Part shown: piece after piece, positions 34,407 to 43,096 of the stretch
How the letters are laid out: each line of letters starts with the position of its first letter
Numbering within the stretch: the stretch's first letter is position 1
DNA from: UBA6165 sp044233745
GTDB lineage: Bacteria > Bacteroidota > Bacteroidia > Flavobacteriales_D > Crocinitomicaceae
Assembly (NCBI GenBank): GCA_044233745.1
Contig: JBIIJN010000011.1
Location: forward strand, 1-49,603
Direction of reading: 5' to 3'
Length of the DNA: 49,603 nt
Notes under the pieces: generated by a model
Database searches by the model: none
Told to the model about the DNA's origin: nothing
What the model saw: the letters and a program-made list of their open reading frames with translations, nothing else
Position numbers and translations under genes: made by a program

Positions 34407-36068
34407 TTAAAAGCTATGAGAAAAAACAACTGTTAAACCACTTGAGGCAGGCACAGGGCGACATACACCACCTACGCAAAACATACCCGCATTAACGCGA
34501 CCAAACCTAGCTTCAAGGCGTGTTGCTCCCCAAATTTTACCGGCCGCTATTAAAGGGTACAAATTTCTTCTATTCTCGAGCGGATTCCCGTAGTTGTGTT
34601 GGAAAACCGCAGTAAAATACCAATCCGGAGAAATGGTATATTCAATTAAGGCAGTATACCAATGACCTCTATCGCGTTGCTCCTCCGTCCAAAGTGCTTG
34701 AAATTCAGCGCGAATAGAATGACTGTCATTGATTTTATACAACAACTCTACAACGCCAATATGCGCTTTGATGATCCCCGGCGCTTCAGCTACTTTAATT
34801 ACATCGTTATTCAAAACCAGGTTGAAATAAGATGCAGTAATCGACCATTTCGAATTCAACTTGCGTTTCACTTCAACGTTGATATCACGCCAATACAAAT
34901 TTCCATTGGTGCTAAACAAATCCGTTCTATAAGTTACACGTGACAATGGATTAGCATCTGTTGCAAATTGTCCTGAACCGAAAGCCGTTGAAAAATTCGC
35001 TGAAATGGTAGTGCCGTATTTACCACCAAGCTTGGTGCCTTTTTTTATGTTATACATCACATCAGCCTGATAAGCAACTTCACCTAAAGGCTGAGAAACG
35101 TAGGGATAGAGTTGCGCAACCAAGTTGTATGTATGCGTTTTGGTAAGCGGTGGAATGAAATTAACCATGCCATCGTTCAGCACCATTTCGCGGTCGGAGC
35201 GAAAACTCATGTTATCAATATGCTTGGCCGAAAGTAAAACACCAAAGCCCTTTTTAGAGTAGCCTGCATTGATAATCAAACCTTTGCCATAATTAAAAAT
35301 ATACTGATTATCCAAAGACGGATCCGCTTCTTTGATGATATACTCGGCATTGACATAAAACTTCTTATAAGTTACATCTAGTCGCCCGCCGTATGATCCC
35401 ACATTTTGCGGCAAAATATAATCTGGATGATTGGCTGCCTGGAATTTACTCACCATAGAAAAACCAGCGCGAATAGACAACTCTTTCTCTTCCAGTTTTG
35501 GAAACCAATCATTCAATCCCAGTTCTACATCAAAGCCCCTGATAATTCCTGGCGCATTGATAACGCGACCGCCTTCAAACGAAAATCGTTGTTTACCATA
35601 AACAGCTTTAATTGCAATGCCTTTAAACGGTCTGATTCTCAGGCTCAAACCATCCATCGCGTTATCCAAACCCAAATTGCGGTCTTCATACGCTCTGAAA
35701 ATCAAACCAGTACCAAATTGTTCGTAGAAATTACCAACAGTAACGCTGAGCATGTCGTTTTCGTAGCCCACATACCTGTAGCCAATTCCAACGCCATCAA
35801 AGCGATCTGGATAGCCCAAAATTCGCGGTGCATAAAGCTCCAATCTTGTGCCAGCCTTGAAACCTTTGTTGGTATAATTGATTAAAGCATATGTGTTTAC
35901 CAGTGACTTTTCTTGGGGTTGAACAGCAGCTATCACCGAATCGTTCAACAGGTATTGGTACTGAGACTCAATATTTCCAGATACACTCCCACCGTTTTGA
36001 GCCACCCCTATAAACGCACAAAGGGCACTGAGGCCCAATATGCTATATCGTAAAATCATATGCTTCAT
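34407..36068 (-). CDS. DUF6029 family outer membrane beta-barrel protein
   Basis: 553 aa with a signal peptide (ILRYSILGLSALCAFIGVAQ). The mature part is composed of alternating amphipathic strands with aromatic belts, as in a barrel, and ends in Phe (SHSF), typical of outer-membrane barrels. Matches the Bacteroidota DUF6029 family from the SGNIESQYQYLLND start and the FYEQFGTGLIFRAYEDRNLGLDNAMDG motif. Function unknown. It sits between a TlpA-like thioredoxin and two Omp28 lipoproteins, which suggests it anchors or feeds them. Confidence 0.82.
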   Translation of the reverse strand: MKHMILRYSILGLSALCAFIGVAQNGGSVSGNIESQYQYLLNDSVIAAVQPQEKSLVNTYALINYTNKGFKAGTRLELYAPRILGYPDRFDGVGIGYRYVGYENDMLSVTVGNFYEQFGTGLIFRAYEDRNLGLDNAMDGLSLRIRPFKGIAIKAVYGKQRFSFEGGRVINAPGIIRGFDVELGLNDWFPKLEEKELSIRAGFSMVSKFQAANHPDYILPQNVGSYGGRLDVTYKKFYVNAEYIIKEADPSLDNQYIFNYGKGLIINAGYSKKGFGVLLSAKHIDNMSFRSDREMVLNDGMVNFIPPLTKTHTYNLVAQLYPYVSQPLGEVAYQADVMYNIKKGTKLGGKYGTTISANFSTAFGSGQFATDANPLSRVTYRTDLFSTNGNLYWRDINVEVKRKLNSKWSITASYFNLVLNNDVIKVAEAPGIIKAHIGVVELLYKINDSHSIRAEFQALWTEEQRDRGHWYTALIEYTISPDWYFTAVFQHNYGNPLENRRNLYPLIAAGKIWGATRLEARFGRVNAGMFCVGGVCRPVPASSGLTVVFSHSF

Positions 36069-36074
36069 AAATGC

Positions 36075-36587
36075 TTACTTCTTCAATTTCAAAATTTCTT
36101 TATACAGTTTGTGTTCATCACCAGGAGCATAATTGTTGTGCGAATAAACTATTTTCCCATCACCATCGATTAAGAAAGTGTGTGGCACATTATTCACGCC
36201 CATTGCTCTTTTGAAATCATGATTGGTATCCATCCATATATCAAATTCCCATCCTGATGAATTGATATAAGGTTTCACGCGGCTTTTTGTGCGCTCGTCA
36301 TCAATAGACACAGCGATCAACTTCACACCAGTTTCTTCTTGCCATTCGTCGTATAATTCGTGTATGGCGTTCAATTCGCGTTTGCAAGGCGAGCACCAAG
36401 TTGCCCAAAAGCTAATAATTACTGGCTTCCCTTCATTGCCTAATTCAGCAGTATTGATGGGTTTATTATTCAAATCAGTAATTTTCACAGATGGAACAGA
36501 CTTACCTCTTTGATCATCATCACTTGGGATAAAGACAAAGGCAGTTGAAGTCAAGAACAGCGCAGCTAAAAAGAGTACATTTTTCAT
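36075..36587 (-). CDS. TlpA/ResA-like secreted thioredoxin
   Basis: 170 aa, signal peptide about 1-19, periplasmic. Thioredoxin fold with active site WCSPC (64-68; Cys65 and Cys68), preceded by KPVIISFWAT and followed by the cis-Pro segment NNVPHTFLID. Likely a thiol-disulfide reductase or isomerase. First gene of the cluster DUF6029, Omp28, Omp28, 6 nt upstream of DUF6029, so it probably acts on these proteins, which is inference. A -7 element lies 50 nt upstream. Confidence 0.92.
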   Translation of the reverse strand: MKNVLFLAALFLTSTAFVFIPSDDDQRGKSVPSVKITDLNNKPINTAELGNEGKPVIISFWATWCSPCKRELNAIHELYDEWQEETGVKLIAVSIDDERTKSRVKPYINSSGWEFDIWMDTNHDFKRAMGVNNVPHTFLIDGDGKIVYSHNNYAPGDEHKLYKEILKLKK

Positions 36588-36636
36588 TTTTCAGTTTTTT
36601 AAAAGTTATTTGAACAGTAAGATTCAAATACTTTGC

Positions 36637-36644
36637 CAAAGCTA
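36637..36644 (-). promoter_or_regulatory. -7 element of the redox cluster
   Basis: Minus-strand TAGCTTTG, 49 nt upstream of the thioredoxin ATG. No -33 match at the right distance. Confidence 0.4.
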
Positions 36645-36696
36645 AACAGAATATTCAAATTGACACGATGAATTGCATCAGACATTCTTGAAATTC

Positions 36697-36731
36697 TAAA
36701 AAAAAATCCCCCCACAATTTGCGGGAGGATT
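36697..36731 (-). terminator. Terminator of the T9SS Omp28-like gene
   Basis: Minus strand: TCCTCCCGC, loop AAAT, TGTGGGGGGA, followed by at least nine T residues. It separates the T9SS gene from the TlpA cluster on the same strand. Confidence 0.85.
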
Positions 36732-36755
36732 TCGATTATCTAAAAATAGTTGAGT

Positions 36756-38582
36756 CTATTCTACAACCAAAGATTTAGTAGTCATTTTGCCATTTGACAT
36801 AATGTTCACTAAGTAAACACCAGCAGTCAATTGAGCCACATTAAATTCAACTTCTGTAGCGCCGTTTGCTGTGTTAGCAACCGTTTGAATTACGCGACCA
36901 GCAGCATCTGTTAACGTTACTTCATAAGCACCAGTAGCTTCAAAAGCTATCGTTGCAGTTTGTGAAGCAGGGTTAGGATACAATGTTGCTGGAATTTCTT
37001 CAAATTCAACAATTGCCAATGCACCACCAATCATAATGTTATCTACAAACACGTTGTTTCCGTAAGCAGAAGTTGCTTTGAACTTAACGATTAATTTGTC
37101 AGCAGAACCAAAGTTAGCCAATGAAACAGTTTCATTTCTCCAATCAGAAGCACCTGGTGTTATATAGTTTGCAGTAGATGCTCCCAAAGTTGCCAATGTT
37201 GAACCTGCTTTGTCATATACTGTTGTCCAAGTCACACCACAATCAGAAGAAACCATTACTTGCAATCTGTCGTTTTCAGTTTGGTACTGACGGTAAGCTA
37301 CATCAAAAGTCATAGCGTTGTTTGTGTTTGTTGACATATTCACAGGAGCCAAATAAACTTCACCAGTTTTTCCTGACGTAATTGTGTAGAAAGAATAACG
37401 AATACAGCCAGAGTTAGGAGCTACACGAATCCAGTTGTCGCCAGTTGGAGACGTCAAATAATAGTTTGCATAAGGGAAAGCAGAATTCGAGAAGTTTTGA
37501 GTCATTTGACCTGTTGTACCAGCATCAGTGATACGCGCAAACTGAGTTGATTTAGTACCTAAAGGTGTGTTAACACCTGAACCATTGATATTCGTCAAAT
37601 AAGTTGTAATGGTGTGTGTTCCTGATGGCACAGGAATTGAAGGCAATGAGAAATTCGCAGTTCCGTTTGGAGCAATGCTACCTGTGAAAGGAGCAGTTTG
37701 AACAGCACCACTATTAATTTGGTAGTTAACAGTAGCAGTTGTAATTGTTGTGTTTCCTTGGTTTTGCAAAACAATAGAAGCACCTGCCAAGTTTGGCTCA
37801 CAGCTATAGTTTGAAGGAACAGTTAAAGACTGAACAACACCATAATTACTCAAAGCTACTGGCTCAGAAACACCAGCTTGGTGAACTTCTTTTGTTGTAT
37901 TGTTCTGAACCCAAGCGATAAAGCTGATTTGGTTCATGTTGTAGATGTAGTTAGGAATAGAAACGTTGTTGAAAGTAAACGTTTGAGAACCACCAGCCAT
38001 AGCGAAGTTTGAAGCAACAACTGCAGAACCGTTGGCATCTGGAAGCATTTTTCTCATTACGTTTTTGAAAACTGTTTCACCATTTGAACCTGGAGCAGTT
38101 GCGAATGTGATGTTTTTCTCTACCATAGCCAATTGCAACACAGTATTCGAAGGATTCCAAATAGCTGGTGCTGTGATTGTTACAGTTACATTCGCTGTAA
38201 AGTCAGGATTAATTGTGTGTGAAACTGACATGTTTACAGGTGCTGCAATAGCATAACGGTTGTCGATAGCAGCTTGCGTAGCATCTTGATTGGTACCATC
38301 AATAACTCTATCAGGAACACCCGATATACTATAATAAGATACGCGAGATGCGATCTCAGTTGGGTTGTGCAAGTTCATTGGGTCAAATCCAGGCCAGCTC
38401 ACTTGATACTTGATAGAAATTGCTTTTGCCGTGTTCGCCGCCAAAAGCGTTTCCAATGCTGGGTTTTGAGCAGCACATGGACCACAAGATGCTTGAGAAA
38501 AACTTTCAACAAGCACCAATCTCTGCTGTGCCATTGCACCAAACGCAAAGATCGTTGATAGGGAAAATAATAATTTTTTCAT
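36756..38582 (-). CDS. T9SS-exported Omp28-like protein with CGPC motif
   Basis: 608 aa. Signal peptide (MKKLLFSLSTIFAFGAMAQ), then a thioredoxin-like domain whose redox motif is SCGPCAAQNP (CGPC at 33-36) with the later SISGVPDRVIDG cis-Pro segment, as in Omp28. Middle domains of Ig or beta-sandwich type (about 250-500), including FVDNIMIGG. The last 80 residues (LYPNPASQTATIAF ... GVYLVNIMSNGKMTTKSLVVE) form a T9SS type A sorting domain. So a redox-like domain is displayed or secreted outside the cell. It is separated from the TlpA-DUF6029-Omp28 genes by a terminator but lies directly next to them. Confidence 0.87.
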   Translation of the reverse strand: MKKLLFSLSTIFAFGAMAQQRLVLVESFSQASCGPCAAQNPALETLLAANTAKAISIKYQVSWPGFDPMNLHNPTEIASRVSYYSISGVPDRVIDGTNQDATQAAIDNRYAIAAPVNMSVSHTINPDFTANVTVTITAPAIWNPSNTVLQLAMVEKNITFATAPGSNGETVFKNVMRKMLPDANGSAVVASNFAMAGGSQTFTFNNVSIPNYIYNMNQISFIAWVQNNTTKEVHQAGVSEPVALSNYGVVQSLTVPSNYSCEPNLAGASIVLQNQGNTTITTATVNYQINSGAVQTAPFTGSIAPNGTANFSLPSIPVPSGTHTITTYLTNINGSGVNTPLGTKSTQFARITDAGTTGQMTQNFSNSAFPYANYYLTSPTGDNWIRVAPNSGCIRYSFYTITSGKTGEVYLAPVNMSTNTNNAMTFDVAYRQYQTENDRLQVMVSSDCGVTWTTVYDKAGSTLATLGASTANYITPGASDWRNETVSLANFGSADKLIVKFKATSAYGNNVFVDNIMIGGALAIVEFEEIPATLYPNPASQTATIAFEATGAYEVTLTDAAGRVIQTVANTANGATEVEFNVAQLTAGVYLVNIMSNGKMTTKSLVVE

Positions 38583-38855
38583 GTTTTTGAATTAAATAAT
38601 TTAGGGTAAAAGTAATAGAAATTCCCAATCCAACATGACATTCATCTACATATAGGTAGAATTAAGCCTTGCAAAATTGAATTCCTACTTTGATTTTTCG
38701 GCACACATCATCCGTTTTCAAGCCAAACAATAAAACGATTATCCTTTTAAAATAGGGAGAATTCAGCAGAAATAAACACATAACAACCCACTGAAATATT
38801 GTATTCCATTGAAAAGTAATGGTAGTTTTTTTGTGACATCGTAAAGATTTAGCAT
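38583..38855. other. Intergenic stretch between divergent T9SS genes
   Basis: No gene. The promoter of the minus-strand gene should be here but no TAnnTTTG match was found near its start. A small hairpin CCATT / AATGG lies at about 38807-38823. Confidence 0.5.
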
Positions 38856-38863
38856 TATATTTG
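38831..38863 (+). promoter_or_regulatory. Promoter of the 38.9 kb T9SS gene
   Basis: TATATTTG (38856-38863) with TTG at 38831-38833 (22-nt spacer), 31 nt upstream of the ATG. Confidence 0.5.
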
Positions 38864-38894
38864 TAAGATAAAATCCAACTATAAAAATTAGACC

Positions 38895-39632
38895 ATGAAG
38901 AAATATACAAATTTGGTTGCCTCACTTTTCGCAACATTATTAATCACATCAGCAGTAGCCCAAGTATCTGGCGTGCGCTTTGAGTTGGTAAACACACCAG
39001 GCGTTGAACAAAACGGACAAACTTTTTATGCTACTGAAGGCACTGAGCAAATTGGGCTTTATTTTACGCTCAAGAACGTTTCAGGCAGTGCGCAAGAATA
39101 CAAATGGGAGCGCGTTAGAATAAATTTGTCAAACCCAGCGGCAGAAGATCAACTTTGCGATAACTGGCAGTGTTACACCCTTCATTTCCTTGGCGACAAT
39201 TGGATTCTTGGCAATCCGGTTTCTTTGGCCGACGATGCTAGCACCATTTTTGAACCGAAAATTATGTTTCCTGAAGGTACTAGCGGAACAGCTACTTATC
39301 GCTATTATGTTAGAGACGCTAATAATGAAAGAATAGATTCAATTACAGTTGTTTTTACTTCTACTTTATCTATCCAACAAGACAAAATTTCAGTTTCTGA
39401 TTCCAAAGTATATCCAAATCCGTCTACAGGTATCATTACAGTGAAAGATGCGCCAGCTGGTTCAGACATTGAAGTTACGGATATGGTGGGTAAAGTGGTT
39501 TTCAAAGCAAAATTGAATGGCACAACACAAAACTTTGATTTGTCTAAAAATCCTGATGGCATTTATTTCTATACCATTCGTGCGGCAGATGGACAAAGCG
39601 TCATTACCAAACGTATCGTATTGCGGAAATAA
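38895..39632 (+). CDS. Small secreted protein with T9SS type A sorting domain
   Basis: 245 aa. Signal peptide about 1-22 (SLFATLLITSAVAQ). The mature part (about 23-155) is a beta-rich domain with two Cys in CDNWQC, which may form a disulfide, and FYATEGTEQIGLYFTLKN at the start; it looks like a small Ig-type fold. The C-terminal 75 residues (VYPNPSTGIITVKDA ... GIYFYTIRAADGQSVITKRIVLRK) form a T9SS sorting domain. Function unknown. Single-gene unit with promoter and terminator. Confidence 0.86.
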   Translation: MKKYTNLVASLFATLLITSAVAQVSGVRFELVNTPGVEQNGQTFYATEGTEQIGLYFTLKNVSGSAQEYKWERVRINLSNPAAEDQLCDNWQCYTLHFLGDNWILGNPVSLADDASTIFEPKIMFPEGTSGTATYRYYVRDANNERIDSITVVFTSTLSIQQDKISVSDSKVYPNPSTGIITVKDAPAGSDIEVTDMVGKVVFKAKLNGTTQNFDLSKNPDGIYFYTIRAADGQSVITKRIVLRK

Positions 39633-39653
39633 CAGCTAATAAAATATTATAAG

Positions 39654-39685
39654 AAGCCATAAGTTATTCGACTTGTGGCTTTTTT
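39654..39685 (+). terminator. Terminator of the 38.9 kb T9SS gene
   Basis: AAGCCATAAGT (39654-39664) / ACTTGTGGCTT (39671-39681), loop TATTCG, followed by TTTTT. Confidence 0.85.
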
Positions 39686-39717
39686 GATTTCCAAAGTATA
39701 TGCTTTGTTTTATTCCT

Positions 39718-39725
39718 TAATTTTG
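39718..39725 (+). promoter_or_regulatory. -7 element of the polyprenyl synthase operon
   Basis: TAATTTTG followed by CC, 4 nt before the first ATG (39730) and 7 before the second, so the transcript would be leaderless or have a very short leader. Confidence 0.5.
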
Positions 39726-39729
39726 CCAC

Positions 39730-40704
39730 ATGATGACTGTTGACCAAATCAAGGCACCCATAGAGCAAGAACTAAATGCGTTTGAAGCCTTCTTTTTGGA
39801 TTCGATGCGGTCAAATGTTCCCCTACTCGATAAAGTAATTCACTATATCGCCAAACGAAAAGGCAAACAAATACGTCCTATGTTCGTGTTTTTAGTTGCT
39901 CGTATGCTTGGAGGTCAAGGGGAAAATAGAACTTATAGTGCTGCTGCATTGGTAGAATTGTTGCACACCGCTACTTTGGTGCACGACGATGTTGTGGATG
40001 ATGCCAACGAGCGCCGCGGTTTTTTTAGTGTAAATGCGCTTTGGAAAAACAAAATTGCCGTGTTGGTTGGCGACTATTTGCTCTCGCGAAGTTTACTCAC
40101 CAGTATCGACAATAAAGATTTTGCATCTTTGGAAGTAATTGCGCGTGCTGTGAAGTCTATGTCGGAAGGCGAATTGTTGCAATTGGAAAAATCGCGTACC
40201 CTAGACATTACTGAAGAAGTCTACATGGAAGTGATTCGACAAAAAACGGGTTCTTTGATTGCTGCATGTTGCGAAGCCGCTGCTATTTCAGTTGATCGCG
40301 CAGATTTGGCAGAACAAATGCGCAAATTTGGTGAAACTGTCGGGTTGGCATTTCAAATTAAAGACGATATCTTTGACTATGGAAACGATGTTCAAATTGG
40401 AAAACCAACCGGAAACGATATCCGTGAGCGCAAAGTAACCATGCCCTTGATTTATGCGCTCAACAACAGCAACAAAGAAACCAAAAAAGAGCTTTTGACC
40501 ATTCTTAAAAAACACAATGAGAATAAGAAAAAAGTGAAGCGCGCCATAGAAATTGTGGTTGATGCAGGAGGTGTGGCCTATGCTCATGGAAAAATGATGC
40601 AATTGAAAGATGAAGCACTCAGTTTAATCAAAGATGTGCCCGATTCGCCCGCCAAAGATGCACTTATCGGATTAGTTGAATATACCACTTTAAGATTGAA
40701 ATAA
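39730..40704 (+). CDS. Long-chain polyprenyl diphosphate synthase (octaprenyl-type)
   Basis: Builds the isoprenoid side chain from IPP and allylic primers; cytosolic, membrane-associated. 324 aa. First Asp-rich motif DDVVD (86-90) within LHTATLVHDDVVDDANERRG, second DDIFD within FQIKDDIFDYGND. A small residue, Ala81, five positions before the first Asp, and the HTATLVHDDVVD context resembling IspB, argue for long-chain product. It likely supplies the menaquinone tail for MenA. ATGs at 39730 and 39733. Its stop overlaps the next start (TAATG). Confidence 0.93.
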   Translation: MMTVDQIKAPIEQELNAFEAFFLDSMRSNVPLLDKVIHYIAKRKGKQIRPMFVFLVARMLGGQGENRTYSAAALVELLHTATLVHDDVVDDANERRGFFSVNALWKNKIAVLVGDYLLSRSLLTSIDNKDFASLEVIARAVKSMSEGELLQLEKSRTLDITEEVYMEVIRQKTGSLIAACCEAAAISVDRADLAEQMRKFGETVGLAFQIKDDIFDYGNDVQIGKPTGNDIRERKVTMPLIYALNNSNKETKKELLTILKKHNENKKKVKRAIEIVVDAGGVAYAHGKMMQLKDEALSLIKDVPDSPAKDALIGLVEYTTLRLK

Positions 40705-41120
40705 TGAAGAATGTATTGTTTTTACTCGGTTTTGGCTGCCTATTTTTGTTTGCCTGCGATGATGCCACGGATGAATCTGATGCGCGTACATCCAAAACGG
40801 AACTACAAGAAAATCCAGAAGATTTGATTGAACGAATGCCTGGAATTTATCGCGAATATTATCCCGGAAAAAAACAACTCAAAATTGCCGGACCTGTAGA
40901 CGGTGATGACAAAAGACATGGCGCATGGGAATCTTATTATGAAAATGGACAAATGAACAGCATGACCTATTTCAGCCATGGCATTAAAGAAGGTCATTCC
41001 ATTGTTTATCACCCCAATGGAGCTATTCATTATGTAGGCGAATATAAAAACGACCAAAAAATTGGCCTTTGGAAAACCTACAACGAACAAGCCGAATTAA
41101 TTTCAGAAGACGAATTTTAG
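40704..41120 (+). CDS. YwqK-like MORN-repeat lipoprotein
   Basis: 138 aa. Lipoprotein signal with Cys18 (LFLFACDD). Repeats of the YwqK/MORN type: RHGAWESYYENGQMNSMTYF, GHSIVYHPNGAIHYVGEY, IGLWKTYNEQAEL. The family is sometimes annotated as toxin-antitoxin YwqK, but there is no toxin partner here, so a structural or adhesive envelope role is more likely. Overlaps the prenyl synthase stop by one base and is followed one base later by dnaG, which makes the operon unusual in mixing envelope and replication genes. Confidence 0.82.
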   Translation: MKNVLFLLGFGCLFLFACDDATDESDARTSKTELQENPEDLIERMPGIYREYYPGKKQLKIAGPVDGDDKRHGAWESYYENGQMNSMTYFSHGIKEGHSIVYHPNGAIHYVGEYKNDQKIGLWKTYNEQAELISEDEF

Positions 41121-41121
41121 C

Positions 41122-43086
41122 ATGAGCCGAATTCCCGAATATATTGTCGATCAAATACTACAAACCGCTAGAATTGAAGAGGTTATTGGGGATTTTGTGC
41201 AACTCAAACGCGCGGGTTCTAATTTAAAAGGACTGAGTCCATTTACTGAAGAGCGCACACCCTCTTTCATGGTGTCGCCCGCCAAACAAATTTTCAAATG
41301 TTTCTCGACAGGAAAAGGGGGCAATGCTGCGTCTTTCCTCATGGAGGTTGAACATTTCAGTTATCCCGAGGCTTTGCGTTGGTTGGCCAACAAATATGGC
41401 ATAGAGGTGCCTGAAGACAAACCACCAACACCTGAAGAATTGGCGCAAACCAATGAAAGGGATGCCTTATTCATTGTCAATGAATTTGCACAAAAACATT
41501 TCAGCGACACCCTGCACAATCATGAAATGGGTCAAGCCATTGGTTTGTCGTATTTTATTGAACGGGGATTCAGAGAAGAAACCATTCGTAAATTTCAATT
41601 GGGCTATTGTTTGGAAACAGGAAAAGACCTGACCGATGCCGCTTTGAAAGCTGGTTATAACTTGGATTATTTAGAAAAATCTGGACTCACAAAAACCAAT
41701 GAACGCGGATCCTTCGATTTTTTTCGAGGAAGGGTTATGTTTCCCATACATAGTATTTCTGGGCGGGTGCTTGGATTTGGTGGTAGAACATTAAAAGCCG
41801 ATAAAAATATAGCCAAGTATTTCAACTCTCCGGAGAGTATAATCTACAACAAAAGCCAAATTTTATATGGTATTCACTTTGCCAAAAGCGCCATTGTAAA
41901 ATTCGACAATTGTTTTTTGGTTGAAGGCTATACAGACGTTATTTCTTTGCATCAAACTGGCATTGAAAATGTTGTGGCTTCTTCGGGCACATCGCTCACA
42001 CAAGACCAGATTCGGCTCATTAAGCGCTATACCAACAACATTACGATATTATATGATGGTGATGCGGCGGGAATAAAAGCATCATTTCGAGGTATTGATT
42101 TGATTTTGGCAGAAGGATTGAATGTTAAAGTTGTGCTCTTTCCCGATGGTGACGACCCAGATTCGTATGCCAAAAAAGTGAGCACCCAAGAGTTGACAGC
42201 ATACATAGAAAACAACTCAAAAGACTTTATCACATTCAAATCCAATGTGTTATTATCCGAAACAGGTAATGACCCGATAAAAAAAGCGGATTTAATCAAA
42301 GGAATTTTGCAATCCATAGCGGTCATTCCTGATGCCATTTCGCGGACTTTGTTTTTGAAAGAATGTGCTCATTTGTTCGACATGGAAGAACACATCCTCA
42401 CGGGTGAGTTGAATAAATTGCGCATAGACAAACTGCGCGGCGAGCAAGGGGCATCTATTACCCTAGAACGCGACAAAAAAATCGAGCATCAATCCTTGGA
42501 AACGGAGCGTCGGGAGGAGAAAAAAGACCTATTAGTTGACGCCGAAAAAGAAGTGATGCGCATTATGGTGAAATACGGACGTCATGTGGTGGAAACGGAG
42601 CAAATCAACCCAGAAAATCAGACAGAAACCATAGAGACAACCGTAGCAGAACTCATCATTCACGAACTGGAAAAAGATGATATTGAAATGCAAAGTCCGG
42701 TGTTGCAAAAGATATACAACAAGTTCAAATTGGGAATAGAAAACAGCACCTTATATGGCCCAAAATCTTTTTTAAACGATGAAGATCAACGGGTTGTGGC
42801 GTTTATTGCCGATGTAGAATCTGTTGAATATGCCATCAGCAACAACTGGTTCAACCGCTATCGCATTGAGGTGAAATCGGAAGAACAAAAACTTCAAAAA
42901 GCCGTGTTGAACGCCATTTATGAACTCAAACGGATGTTTATTGAAAGAGAAATAGATCGCTTAGACAGCCGCATGCAAAAATCCGAACCAGAAAACGCAG
43001 ACGAGTTGACCACCATGTTGCTTACCGAAAAAATAAATTTCCTCAAAGTGAGAAAAGCCATAGATGGTGTGCTTGGACGCATTTAA
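41122..43086 (+). CDS. dnaG: DNA primase DnaG with degenerate zinc-binding domain
   Basis: Synthesises RNA primers at the replication fork. 654 aa. N-terminal zinc-binding domain (about 1-100), TOPRIM catalytic core with Glu268 in LVEGYTD and the DGDAAG motif (312-317), and a C-terminal helicase-interaction region (about 450-654). In E. coli the zinc is held by Cys40, His43, Cys61 and Cys64. The aligned residues here are Ser39 (GLSPFT), Thr42, Cys60 and Thr63 (KCFSTGKGG), so only one ligand remains, though the fold's other residues (TPSF, GKGGN) are kept. The catalytic residues are intact. Last 23 nt lie upstream of the MscS start. Confidence 0.94.
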   Translation: MSRIPEYIVDQILQTARIEEVIGDFVQLKRAGSNLKGLSPFTEERTPSFMVSPAKQIFKCFSTGKGGNAASFLMEVEHFSYPEALRWLANKYGIEVPEDKPPTPEELAQTNERDALFIVNEFAQKHFSDTLHNHEMGQAIGLSYFIERGFREETIRKFQLGYCLETGKDLTDAALKAGYNLDYLEKSGLTKTNERGSFDFFRGRVMFPIHSISGRVLGFGGRTLKADKNIAKYFNSPESIIYNKSQILYGIHFAKSAIVKFDNCFLVEGYTDVISLHQTGIENVVASSGTSLTQDQIRLIKRYTNNITILYDGDAAGIKASFRGIDLILAEGLNVKVVLFPDGDDPDSYAKKVSTQELTAYIENNSKDFITFKSNVLLSETGNDPIKKADLIKGILQSIAVIPDAISRTLFLKECAHLFDMEEHILTGELNKLRIDKLRGEQGASITLERDKKIEHQSLETERREEKKDLLVDAEKEVMRIMVKYGRHVVETEQINPENQTETIETTVAELIIHELEKDDIEMQSPVLQKIYNKFKLGIENSTLYGPKSFLNDEDQRVVAFIADVESVEYAISNNWFNRYRIEVKSEEQKLQKAVLNAIYELKRMFIEREIDRLDSRMQKSEPENADELTTMLLTEKINFLKVRKAIDGVLGRI

Positions 43087-43096
43087 AAAACACGAC

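Noticed and set aside
40704..41120. Toxin-antitoxin system for the YwqK-like gene
   Set aside because: It has a lipoprotein signal, lies in an operon with housekeeping genes, and no toxin-like gene is adjacent.
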